Assembly (NCBI GenBank): GCA_036346225.1
Contig: JARFIW010000995.1
Location: forward strand, 3,681,216-3,745,215
Source of the DNA: Platerodrilus igneus
Lineage: Eukaryota; Arthropoda; Insecta; Coleoptera; Lycidae
Length of the DNA stretch: 64,000 nucleotides
Direction of reading: 5' to 3'
The position numbers were made by a program, and so were the translations under genes. The notes under the pieces are model-generated. The model did no database searches and was not told the DNA's origin. It worked only from the letters and a program-made list of their open reading frames with translations. Shown here in pieces: positions 54,746 to 64,000 of this stretch; within the stretch, counting starts at the first letter, position 1; each line of letters starts with the position of its first letter.

Positions 54746-54874
54746 AGTATAGTATTCAACATACGGTAATGGCAATAACTCACTTGATGAATTACGGCAC
54801 TCGCCTTCGGTTCGTGCCGCAAACTTCATCTGCGTGAGTTATTGCCTACATTACCGTATGTTGAATAATATACT
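54746..54874. repeat. Near-perfect hairpin, ~60-bp arms
   Basis: 'attcaacatacggtaatg' (54753) pairs with 'cattaccgtatgttgaat' (ending 54867). 'caataactca' pairs with 'tgagttattg', and the inner 'gcggcac/gtgccgc'-like segment 'acggcactcgccttcggttc' forms the apex. Located about 490 bp upstream of the RFC1 start codon. Confidence 0.85.
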
Positions 54875-55364
54875 ATTAACGTTCTTCACCAACAATGCAA
54901 TACGAAAATAATCAAATACGCACTTGGTTTATTAATCGCTAAATGGTCGCAGATACAATAAACTATATAGTTCATTGCACAGATATTATAACTTAACCAA
55001 TAAGAAAATCATTAGAACTACTAACCTGCAATAATTGTAACACTTAAAACTGTATTTAGTTATTAAAATTAATCAACAAACCTTATTTCTTTAATTCTTA
55101 GTTTTCGATTTAAATTTTTAAAGCAGTATTTAATGATATAAAATTGAAATTGATTTAAATTTTTTAAAGGAATCGAGTCTACTATATATCGAAATGTTTC
55201 ACCCATACTCTATAGTTAATACGACTTTTTCTCCCTCCAATTATTAGTTCTGAAATGTGATGTTTGGATGTTTGAGTTTTTCCACCAATCGTTTTAAAGT
55301 CGTTCTATAATATTCCTGTATAGTATAGTGCTATTATTTTATATTTATATTTGGATATTTTACC
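54875..55364 (+). promoter_or_regulatory. RFC1 5' flank
   Basis: AT-rich sequence before the ATG at 55365, expected to contain the 5'UTR and promoter. No TATA or other core element stands out. Confidence 0.3.
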
Positions 55365-56154
55365 ATGTCACAGGTATGTTTCATTATTTATGTAACGTAA
55401 CCTGTGTAATATTCGACTGACATTATGTACGTCTTATTTTTATTTACTTGTAGGATATACGTTCTTACTTTTCCATTTTATCTACGAAGCGTTCTTCAGA
55501 CATCAGTAAACCATCAGGTTCTACAAAAAAGCAAAGTAAAGCAATACCAGTTGAATCTAGCGATGAAGATGTTATACCTGAAACATCAGTCAGACAGAAA
55601 ATCAACGAAAAAGTTGTAAAGAAGCGTAAACTACGTGTGTTGAGCTCGGATTCTGAAGATGAGAAACCTATTCCACAGAAAAGAGTTAAAGAAAAACTAA
55701 AGGAAACTAAAGAAGTTTTAAAACCTGTTAAAGTTACTGACATCTTTGGAAATGAACCTATTAAACAGGCAAAAGTGCCGGATCGTCCAAAATCTTCAAC
55801 TGTGGAAGATAAGGTAGAAGTAAATAAGAAAACTAAAAGAAAGAGTAAAAAATTACTGGAAACTGAAAAATTTGGAGATAAAAGTTTTGATGCGACCCTG
55901 TTTGATTTAGATGAGGACTTCTTGTGTGTAAATATGGATAAGTTGGATGAATCCATAAAAGTTGCAGAAAATGAACTGAAGAGAGGTTCACCCAAAGCTA
56001 AGGTTACTGAAAGTAAGGTGAGTGAAGATATAGACATCGTTAAAAAAGAAGTATCTGCTTTAATTACTACAAAAGTTAATGGTCATGATGAAAGTTTAAC
56101 CAAAACTTCAATAGAAGCTAGCAATGGTAAATACTTTAGGAGTAATTATAAAAG
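55365..56154 (+). CDS. RFC1: Replication factor C large subunit (RFC1), N-terminal exons
   Basis: Clamp-loader subunit that helps load PCNA at primer-template junctions in the nucleus. Exon 1 is 55365-55373 (MSQ) with donor CAG|GTATGT; exon 2 starts at 55454 after TTGTAG. The joined start MSQDIRSYF resembles MDIRKFF of animal RFC1 and fits a degenerate PIP-box (I..YF). A Lys/Ser/Glu-rich linker follows, with the acidic segment LSSDSEDEKPIP, then TDIFGNEPIKQ (compare the RFC1 DYFG segment) and DATLFDLDEDFL. Exon 2 may end at 56017 (AAG|GTGAGT, the better consensus) or 56154 (AAAG|GTAACC); the frame is open to 56158. BRCT and AAA+ domains must lie beyond the window. The 7.8 kb that follow are intron filled with transposons. 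Low-complexity content limits certainty slightly, but the order of motifs is convincing. Confidence 0.82.
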
Positions 56155-56158
56155 GTAA

Positions 56159-56589
56159 CCTCTGTCATAAAACTATGCATTAATAATTTCTATTAATATT
56201 CTAAATCTAAAATCCTTGAAATTTTGTGGATTAATTGTAAGGGAATAAGTATAGTGGAGTACTACTAGAAAGGACGTTACATTATATCACTGTTTTATGA
56301 ACTGCCGACCCTGACATTCATTAAAAGTCTGGTAGATTGCATTCCGAATTCAGAATTGCAAGATTCAAGTACGTGACATCTCCTTGTCAAAAGAAATAAA
56401 CACATATCGTATAAATCTATCCTAACAGAGGGTACAACTCTTCAACCATTGTCCGTGATATGCGCTTTATTTTACACATTTTTAGATTGATTTTTGCTAC
56501 ACTGATTTAATTGCTCTCGGAAACATTTTCTTCAGTGACCATATTTTTACTAATGGTTGAACGCTCACTTACTCCACTTATTTATTGTG
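56159..56589. other. RFC1 intron, no firm feature
   Basis: AT-rich; may include further decayed Gypsy sequence. Confidence 0.35.
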
Positions 56590-57040
56590 TCCGATGTGAT
56601 GGATCTTTCTCTTGAACAACATATTGACGAATGTGGACTTTGTTCCTTCTGTAAATTCCAATTATCTGTTTTTATTGTGTAATCATTTGGACCAGCTTTA
56701 TCAAGAATTTTTGCTTTTGTCTAATGTCTAATATCATTTTGTATGAGAACAGTACTTTGCTCTTTTAACTGGGATAAAGCCCTTTTATTTATATCATAAT
56801 ACATTTTTTTTTTGGTTGATTTTGCAACATTTGTTTTTATATTTTGAAATTGGGTATTTAGGTTGCAATGCAATTTTTGTTGTGGAAAATTTCGTTCGTA
56901 AAGTACGGCCCATAACTAAATCGCAAGCAGCGGACAAATTTGGTTTTGGTGTGATGTTGTAAGCCAACACTAAAAGATACATCACTCTTGTCTTTAAAAG
57001 TTTTTTGTCATTAAATTTTTGATAGTTTCACAGTCCATTC
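56590..57040 (-). mobile_element. Ty3/Gypsy integrase C-terminal fragment
   Basis: Minus strand: YLLVLAYNITPKPNLSAACD then LVMGRTLRTKF (56985-56890) is the 'Y..TPHS.TG.SP.ELL.GR.LRT.' region of Gypsy-type integrases. Further down, KILDKAGPNDYTIKTDN (about 56690) resembles the chromo/SH3-like end. Frames are broken; inserted in the RFC1 intron. Confidence 0.6.
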
Positions 57041-57419
57041 CAAATGGACCTGCACCTTGAAGTTCTAGATTACTAGAAACGGGTGGAATGACTTTTGCGT
57101 TCCAGTGATCTAAGAAGCCAAACCACAGGTTCAACCAAATTAGTAGGATCTTTAGTGAGGAACCAGACTAAGACACTTCCCTGAAAGAGAGCAGCAGCAG
57201 CTCTTTCGGTACTTAGATTGGCAGAAACTATAGGGGTCCGTATGGCATTTTAAGACACGCTACTGCGATCGGAAGGCAACGGGAAATCACCACATTACTT
57301 CCCAAGTACACAGCCTACTTAAATTGTAATTAAGATGATGGCATCCTCTGGCGTAAAAGATTCCGGAGTTAAAATAGTCCCCCAAAAGAAGGAAAGAGTA
57401 CTTACTCATGGTTAGATTG

Positions 57420-60370
57420 GAATCTATACTGGTAAATACAGTAATAATACGAGTATACATGCCCACTTCTTGCTATAGTGAGGAAGAGGTAGAAGCGATC
57501 TACAAAGATATCGAAGACATACTAAGATACGTAAAAATTTAATAATTATGGGAGATTTTATTGCAATGGTAGGTGAAGATAGGCAAGGAATGGTAGTCGG
57601 TTTATTTGGTTTAGGCACGAGAAACGACAGGGGAAATAGGCTGGTAGAATTTTGCGACAACAAATTTAACCATCACAAACAGTATTTCAACATCATGCTA
57701 GAAAACGATACGCGTTCAAGATGCTAGGAGATATAGGAAGATATCAAATAGATCATATTCTTGTTCAACAACGGTTTAGGAATCAAGTTGTTATATGCCA
57801 AAATTGACATTGTACACTTTTAAATTTATGAGTGAATTCCTGCCACTATTTTAAAATAGACTTGTTCATTTCCGCCATCCCGGACACTTGCGTTGGCACA
57901 AAAGAATGCGCAGGTGCGGAGTGATGGGCAAGTGCACGGTTTGCGACACGACAGGAGAGGATTATTAGAGACGAGACGTCGAACTTACCTGTGTCGTGGT
58001 GCTGTCTTTTCTTTTTTAGGATGTAGGTTCCTCTATCGTATCTCTACCTTCTATCGTTGCCTCTACCTGTATCATTGCCGCTCTCCTACAAACGAAATAG
58101 GAAGACGAATAAATTTGGATCAACAAGGGTGTGACACAACCCACCCGGAAACAAGGAGATACCCTGAGATCAACTGCGAGGCACGTTTTATAGAGTACTT
58201 CGCTTTATTTACTCTTTAAGGTGTAAATTGTATCATTGTAAACGTGTTTGGTATGTGATACAATTCGACACGTAATTATGTCATTATTGTGCAATATTGT
58301 GAAACGTGGATCGTATCAGTGTTGCCAACTGTAGCAGTGGCGCTGAATACGGACACGGGGAATATAACATAGTAAAAGACTGTAGAAGCTACCCAGAAGC
58401 AGATATAGACAGTGACCACCACATCATAATTCTGAAGACCGCTCTTAAATTTAAAATTTTGAGAAAAAGGAACGAAAAAAGGCACTTTGACTTTGAGAAA
58501 CTAAAAGATAAAAATCCGCTTGAAAGATTTGAAAAACGTCAAATGAACTGCTGAAAAATATCGAAAAAAATTCCGATTCTGAGGAAGTAGAAACAGAATG
58601 GAATAACATTAAATCCAGCTTGGACGTGGCGGCAAGAGATATTCTGAGGCACACATAAAAAGAAAATAAGAAACCATGGATAAAAAAGGATATCTTGAAT
58701 TTAATAGACGAAAGACGAAAATACAAAAGTAGACCAGACGAAACAAGAAAACATACAAAGCAATAAAATGGAAAATTATTTGCAAATGCAAGCAAGCTAA
58801 AGAACAATGGATTGATGAAATGCGCAAAAAGGTACAAACTAAGATGGAAATAGGAAATGCAGATGAAGCATACAAACTTATTCGAATGAATTTTAGGGAA
58901 ATAAAACTGTATAGCAAAAATATAAGGGTAGTGGAAGACTTCATTATAGAAAATGTAGAGAAAGTGGGTAGATGGCAAGAATATATAGGGAATTTATATT
59001 CAGGAGATGAACTAGCAACGCTAGAACAGGAATCGGACATTGAAAAGGATGACTTGGGATAAGCTATACCTAAAAATAAGATTGAATTAGCATTAAAGAG
59101 TCTTAAAAATGGTAAGGCACTGGGTACAAGGTGCAAGCAGAAACTCTAAAAGCTGCTGGACAAACAGTAACAGAACGTTTCTTCCAACTTGTAAGCTATA
59201 TGTATGAGACAGTTAAGAGAGGTGCGGATAGATGTGAAAATTTTCGAACAATAAGTTTGACTGCGCAGGTATCAAAAATATTAACTAGAATTGTACAAAG
59301 ACTGATGGAAAAATGGGCTCAATAAATGCTTGGAGAAGATCAATTTGGGTTTAGGCAAAACAGGGGAACACGGGAGACTATTTTAGCTTTGAGGGTGATA
59401 ATGGAGAAGATAATAGAAAAAGGAGAAAGTGTGTATATAGGGTTTGTAGATCTGGAAAAGGCGTTTGACAATGTAAAATGGAAGAAAGTGTTCGAAATAC
59501 TCAAATGATTGGAATAAGTTTTAGCAATAGATGGATAGTACATAGCTATAGAAAGAGCAAACAGCTGTAATAGAATTAGAGCATGAACGTAGAGAAGTAA
59601 ACATTAGGAAAGGGGTGAGACAGGAATGTGTCCTATCTCCGTTAATTTTTAATTTGTACATCGAACAGGCAATTTATACTGTCAAACGCATGACGATATT
59701 TGGAATTAGTGTACAGGGACACAAGATCTATATGCTTGGATTTACAGATGATATAGCGGTATTAGCATCTAGCAAGGAAGAGTTAGAAGCTGCTTTTAAT
59801 GAAATGGAAAGAGTTCTAACAGAGAGATACGGTATGAAAATTAACAGAAATAAAACTAAAATACTAGTATGTAAAGGAAGGGAAAATAAATCAAAAATTA
59901 GAATACAAATAGGCAACTAGTAGATGTTAAGGATTTCTGCTACAGAGGAAGCCAAATAATGCCAGACAGGAAAAACGCAAAAGATATGAAACAAAGATTA
60001 GCACAAGATCATGCTACATTTAACAAGGAAAAGCAACTACGTGTTCAAAGACAACAAATATAGAAACAAGGAAAAGATTGCTGAAAGCATATGTGTGGAG
60101 CACAGCACTGTACGGCTGTGAAACTTGGATAGTAGGAGAAGCAGATAGGAAATGTGGTGCTACAGATGTATGACGAAGATATCATGGACAGACAAAGTTA
60201 AGAACAAAGAGGTTCTAGAAATGGTAGGGGAAGAAAGAAATATATGGAAAACAGTAAAAAATAGGAGAGATAGGATGATAGGTCACATACTACGGCATGA
60301 GGGAATAGTACGGAATATATTAGAAGTAGAGAGAGAAAAAACAGAGGAAGAGGTAGACCTAGGTTAGACT
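57420..60370 (+). pseudogene. LINE endonuclease-reverse transcriptase, broken
   Basis: Endonuclease: IIMGDFIAMVGEDRQGMVVG (57540), GTRNDRGNRLVEFCDNKF (57615) and YQIDHILVQQRFRNQV (57745). After the insertion come KDCRSYPEADIDSDHH (58375) with the terminal SDH, and a linker WIKKDILNLIDERRKYKSR (58678). RT: LSLTAQVSKILTRI-like segment (59255), GEDQFGFRQNRGTRE (59330), FVDLEKAFDNVKW (59440), GVRQECVLSPLIFNLYIE (59610) and LGFTDDIAVLASSKEELE (59735), where the active site is TDD rather than ADD. C-terminal RRDRMIGHILRHEGIVRNIL (60268). Stops at 59062, 59323, 59507 and 59918, plus frameshifts, inactivate it. Confidence 0.75.
57797..58366 (-). mobile_element. Penelope-like element, 5'-truncated 3' end
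   Basis: Inserted between the RFRNQV and DCRSYPEADIDSDH codons of the LINE endonuclease; the copy at 1245-2600 shows the uninterrupted order. It shares order and blocks with 49205-49860. In the position of the U6 segment of that copy it has only 'gagatcaactgcgaggcacg' and a short AT stretch. Confidence 0.65.
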
Positions 60371-60406
60371 ATTTCAACACAGATAGCGAACAATTTAGGC
60401 TGTGGG

Positions 60407-60930
60407 AATTTCAGGGAAATGTGACTAGCTCAGAATAGAAATCAATGGAGGTACGTGTCCAATCAGGTCCAAGACTGAAAACACAACGACGAAAAAAATA
60501 ATTGTACTTGATCCTGTTTATAAGCAACTACAAGTGTTGATTTGGCAATATTCTCAACTATTGTTGATTGTGCGAAAGCATTCATTAGAAAACTATTAAT
60601 TCAACGAATAGTCAAGTGATGGGGGATCTTGGTAGCCGTGGGTTGCTTAACCCTTTTTACATGCCACTGAATATCGGTGAAAGAGGGTATATATTTAGAA
60701 AACAATAGAAGGAGAACAGAGCTGTATTTAGCTCTAGGAATTTCAGGGAAATGTGTAGGTGAGCTCAGAATAGGAAACAATGGTGGTATGTGTCAAACCA
60801 GTGCAAGGACTGAAGACCTACTGATGATGAGTCTGATAGTCTGCATGTGGGGAATCTTGGTAGCTGCCAGGTTGCTTAATCCCCTTCACGTACTATTGAA
60901 TATCTGTGAAACAGGGTATATTTTTTATTT
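60407..60930 (+). repeat. Tandem duplication of the LINE 3' end
   Basis: 'gaatttcagggaaatgtg' then 'agctcagaatag' occurs at 60407 and 60738. 'cttggtagc...ggttgcttaa' followed by 'gaatatc.gtgaaa.agggta' occurs at 60628 and 60853. The 3' terminal region is therefore present twice in direct orientation with some divergence. Confidence 0.7.
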
Positions 60931-60934
60931 TATT

Positions 60935-62475
60935 TTTTATTTATTTATTTATCTACGCCTAAACCATTATAATATTTATAAATAAACACATATATACGCA
61001 TACAATACATGACAGTATATAACTTAAATACTGTCACATAATACTTTTAGCATACGAATTTTGAACTGTTTAAATGTAGGACCAACAATGTGTATTTTAT
61101 GATAATGTGTTTGTATTCTTTATAATTCTATTTATCGGTGAGTAGAATCCATACAGTGTGCGATGATAATGGGGCTTTAAGAAGTTATTTTCACATACAT
61201 CATAACATAACACCCATATGTTAAACTTTTGCAATAGAAGCTGATTGGCTATAAGATTTTTCAACCCTTTATAAGAGAGGCAAACATCATGGTAAATTCT
61301 TCTGTTTTTAAGAGTAATAACATGTTATAGTTAGAGCTGTTGTAAACATTTTACTTGAATCAGAGATTTAATAAATCGTTTCTGAATGTCTTCAAACCTA
61401 TTAATGTGAATCCCATAGTAGGGAGACCAAACAATACAACAATAATCAAGAAGTCTTCTAATAAATGAGTTATATAATATAATTAATGTTTTAGAATTTT
61501 AAAAATGTCTGGTTACTTTATGAAACCTAGCATTTTCTTGGCTTTTGCAATTACTTCATTATAGTGCAAATTAAACATAATTTTATTATCCACAATCACT
61601 CCAAGATCCTTCACTGGATCAACTCTGTTTAGTATGAATTTATTAATATTGTATTTATACTTTTCAATACCAAAGAGTTTCCGACTAAAATGGATGGTTG
61701 TGCATTTCTGTTCATTGATACGTAGTGCATTACTTTAACACCAATCGAAAAGTTTATCTAAATCATTTTACAATTTCTTACAGTCTGCCAGAAATTTAAA
61801 TTTGCAAAAAGTTTTAACATTATCAGCAAAGATTATGAAATAAGAGATAAGAGTTTTACCAATATCGTTGATAAACAACAGAAATAGAAATGGTCTCAAA
61901 TGAGAACGTTGTGGTACTCCAGAGTGACATTAAATATCTTTTGACATAAATCCGTTTATACGTACTTGTTGAATTTGGTCTGACAAAAATGAAGACGTCC
62001 ATTTTAAGAAAGTGCCAAAAATTCCATAATATTTGCATTTATGTAATAGTATATCGTGATTGACTCTATCAAATGCCGTAGAAAAATCCGTGTTCATCAT
62101 ATCTACCTCGATACCGTTTTCTAATACCTCAACTATATATGTACAAAATAGTACGGGATTAGTAAACCCACTGAGAAACCATGCTGCTCGGGAATAATTA
62201 TATTCTTGAGAACAGAGCTAAGAGATTTTGTTACCAAAGAATCCAATAATTGAGGAATGCAAGATTGACTACATATAGGTCTATAGTTAGACACAGCAGA
62301 TTTATTCCCAGATTTATATATAGGGGTAATAAATGATCTTTTCCATTTCAGAGGTACAGAACCTTCCTTAACTGACTGGTTAAATAGTAAATACAAAGGT
62401 AGTGTAAGGGATTCTCTACAATATTTAACAAATAAGTTTTCCAATAAGTTTATATAACCATAAATAAATCCCAAA
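60935..62475 (-). mobile_element. Jockey/CR1-like LINE, 5'-truncated
   Basis: Minus strand RT pieces: GSVPLKWKRSFITPIYKSG (62380), VSNYRPI (62290), IIIPEQHGFS (62200), DFSTAFDRVNHDILLHK (62090), GVPQRSHLRPFLFLLFINDI (61910), FADN where FADD is expected (61830) and RINEQKCTTIHFSRKLF (61720). The C-terminal region runs to a simple (AAAT)n tail at 60920-60950. It was inserted at the very 3' end of the preceding LINE. Many stops. Confidence 0.7.
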
Positions 62476-62541
62476 ATTCAATCACACAGCACCAAAATTT
62501 CACAAAAGTTTATCAGACAACAGAAATTTGAAATAAATTAC

Positions 62542-62690
62542 CTGGAGAATGCTTCAGGCTTCCATTCCTTCGACGATGATCACCAGAACATCTCGGCTTC
62601 GTGACCATGCGCTGTGATACTCAGCGGATTCACAAACGATAACCCCAATTGCAAGCCAAGCGCCTCGTTCCATAGTACCATTCCATATCA
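62542..62690 (-). other. GC-richer patch with small ORF and donor-like site
   Basis: A minus-strand 39-codon frame (62673-62554) reads MERGAWLAIGVIVCESAEYH then SAWSRSRDVLVIIVEGMEA. After the stop, CTCCAG|GTAATT at 62542 looks like a splice donor. Composition differs from the flanks. Not assigned; it could be the 5' end of a transposon gene. Confidence 0.3.
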
Positions 62691-63910
62691 GCATAAAATC
62701 CTAGTTGTTGGTGTTGCTTACCCCACATATATTATGCTTCCATTTATTGATTTTCTAGCTTAGTATAGTAGTAGCCGGACCTCTATTACTTTAATATATA
62801 CTACACGTATTTCGCGTTAATAAATAGAAGGCCACTACTAATAAGTTACACGTGCTAGCACTATATTTACTGTATTATTAAGACATCTAATACTCACCAA
62901 AAAAAACTCTACTATAATGTTGGTCTGCATTCAGTACTTTCTCATAGTACAGTAGTATAGAAGCGCAGAGAAGACAAGAGAGCCTTAATAATTTTCATTC
63001 AGTATTTATATTGTTTCAAAATCCTATCCCCGGACACACTTCACATGAAAAGCTTATTTTCAAATTTAAATTCTACAAATTTTGATACAACCGACGAAAA
63101 TTCCTGAAATTTACTCCGTCTACGTGCCGTACGTATCCGAAAGCGCTCCCACCTGTCGCGTTTGTCTCCGTTTGGAAAACTGTCGGTTCTTAACCAATGA
63201 TAATATTCTCTGTCATCACAAATCCCGCCTAAACTATCTTCATCTTTGTCTGATGCATGTCTGCTGTCACGTTTAAAACCCCACTTGAGCTATAGAAAAT
63301 CGATATTGCTGACAGCTCATCTCCACTCCACGTGGATATGGTACGTGCGTTTTCAATATCAATGCTTTTATCTCTGTCTCTATCTGTAGTATATAACCGA
63401 TCGTGCATTTCCCTTGCTCTTTAAGAACTTTGTTAGCTTGTTGTTCAACCCAAACTGACGGTTGAAAATATTTCTATGAAGTCCTGTCTTAATATGCTCA
63501 TAATTTTGACGAATGTAACCTTTTTAAAAACGCAGGTGTTTGTTAATTATCGACCGTTTAGCACAACAATTCTTAGAGTTTATATTTCGTCGTATCAGAT
63601 AAAACTGACGTTTGCTTGTTACTACGAAAACTTTTGCCTTGGAATTATTGATTTTCTTACCATAGTGGGTTTTTATGCTTTTACGTGTTGAATTAAACTA
63701 AATTAAAATTAATTATAAGTATTCTATTTGCTTTAAAACTGTTTTTCTTTATGTACTTTTAACCTTTTGATTATTAATTATAAAAATACGTCAATACTTG
63801 TCCGTTCTCCCTAAATGAATTAATAAATTTTGTGCGTAAATAATTTGTTCTTTTCTCTATACAGGGTAGTTGAAATTTTATTGTTTACCCCAAATTTAAC
63901 CCTTAAAATC
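62691..63910. other. RFC1 intron, no firm feature
   Basis: 63080-63400 is less AT-rich and contains a minus-strand 'ggttatatac' TATA-like motif; it might be an LTR. No gene recognised. Confidence 0.3.
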
Positions 63911-63913
63911 CAC

Positions 63914-63917
<4 letters not shown>

Positions 63918-63953
<36 letters not shown>
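63918..63953. repeat. (AT)n microsatellite
   Basis: About 18 AT units beside the leader-like motif at the window edge. Confidence 0.9.
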
Positions 63954-63955
<2 letters not shown>

Positions 63956-64000
63956 CTGTGATATAGCCGCACTAGCCCTACGCTTGGGCAGCCATAAATT
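63954..64000 (-). repeat. Leader-like motif at window edge
   Basis: On the minus strand 'ggctgcccaagcgtagggc' is followed by 'ctatatcacagcaatatata', the same motif plus (AT)n arrangement as 44640-44456. It probably belongs to an LTR-type element extending beyond 64000. Confidence 0.4.

Larger units (their letters stand above)
57145..60930 (+). mobile_element. RTE-like LINE, most complete copy (interrupted)
   Basis: 3.8 kb plus-strand element: 5'UTR (57145-57330), AP-like endonuclease, linker, RT and 3' region, split by a Penelope-like insertion at 57797-58366. It provides the reference for the fragments at 560, 1245, 8815, 10895, 19965 and 20195. The family is similar to elements annotated as craniofacial-development-protein-2-like endonuclease plus RT; the exact clade is not certain. 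Confidence 0.75.

Noticed and set aside
55465..56037. 190-codon minus-strand frame over RFC1 exon 2
   Set aside because: It is the antisense shadow of the Lys/Glu/Ser-rich RFC1 linker and produces a Ser/Phe/Leu-rich peptide with no recognisable domain.

Overview
This 64 kb window looks like nuclear DNA from an insect. It is AT-rich, its genes are split by short introns with consensus splice sites, and it carries a ZAD-type C2H2 zinc-finger gene (an insect/arthropod family). It is packed with decayed animal transposons: APE-type and RLE-type LINEs, a Penelope-like element, hAT, Tc1/mariner, a Harbinger-like MITE, Crypton-like and Gypsy fragments, and tRNA-derived SINEs. The order (for example beetle or hemipteran) cannot be fixed from the sequence alone. 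There are no bacterial operons, CRISPR arrays or rRNA genes. All coordinates and splice sites come from reading the sequence by eye; repeat boundaries are approximate unless a target-site duplication is named.

Two host genes can be reconstructed. (1) A minus-strand ZAD plus 13-finger C2H2 transcription-factor gene runs from ATG at 41514 to stop at 4265. Its eight coding exons join in frame into a predicted 816-residue protein. It spans 37 kb because two introns (24399-4952 and 40722-26493) are filled with transposons. (2) The 5' end of a plus-strand gene for the large clamp-loader subunit RFC1 starts at 55365. Only two exons lie in the window; the rest must lie beyond 64000, past an intron full of LINE sequence.

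Layout. 1-2600: two LINE fragments of one RTE-like family. 2870-3560: a CpG-rich island with a palindromic CRE and a possible promoter or first exon of an unidentified gene. 4265-41514: the ZAD gene. Its large 3' intron holds an RLE-type LINE (5526-8140), a USP2/USP21-like deubiquitinase pseudogene (8150-9383), a SINE, a Gypsy fragment, a 4.2 kb jockey-like LINE (15290-11097), an unknown dispersed repeat (R1), a DDE transposon and LINE scraps. The exon cluster is at 24400-26492. Its large 5' intron holds R1 again, repeat R2, a Crypton-like relic, a second RLE-type LINE split by a SINE (14-bp target duplication), and a hAT (8-bp target duplication) split by a mariner-like element with ~600-bp inverted repeats. 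41515-49200: R2 with a Harbinger-like MITE inside it, LTR-leader-like minisatellites, (AT)n tracts, a tRNA-like sequence and one orphan exon-like segment. 49205-54900: a Penelope-like GIY-YIG fragment containing a U6 snRNA segment, then two large hairpins and a second Crypton-like relic. 55365-64000: RFC1 and its intron, with Gypsy integrase, an RTE-like LINE split by a Penelope 3' end, and another LINE.

No intact autonomous mobile element was found: every transposon reading frame is broken. The most unusual items are the long-TIR mariner nested in the hAT, the U6 fragment inside the Penelope-like repeat, the PHD-finger/YLDD/RLE LINE family, the Harbinger MITE with a readable empty site, and the foldback palindromes close to RFC1.
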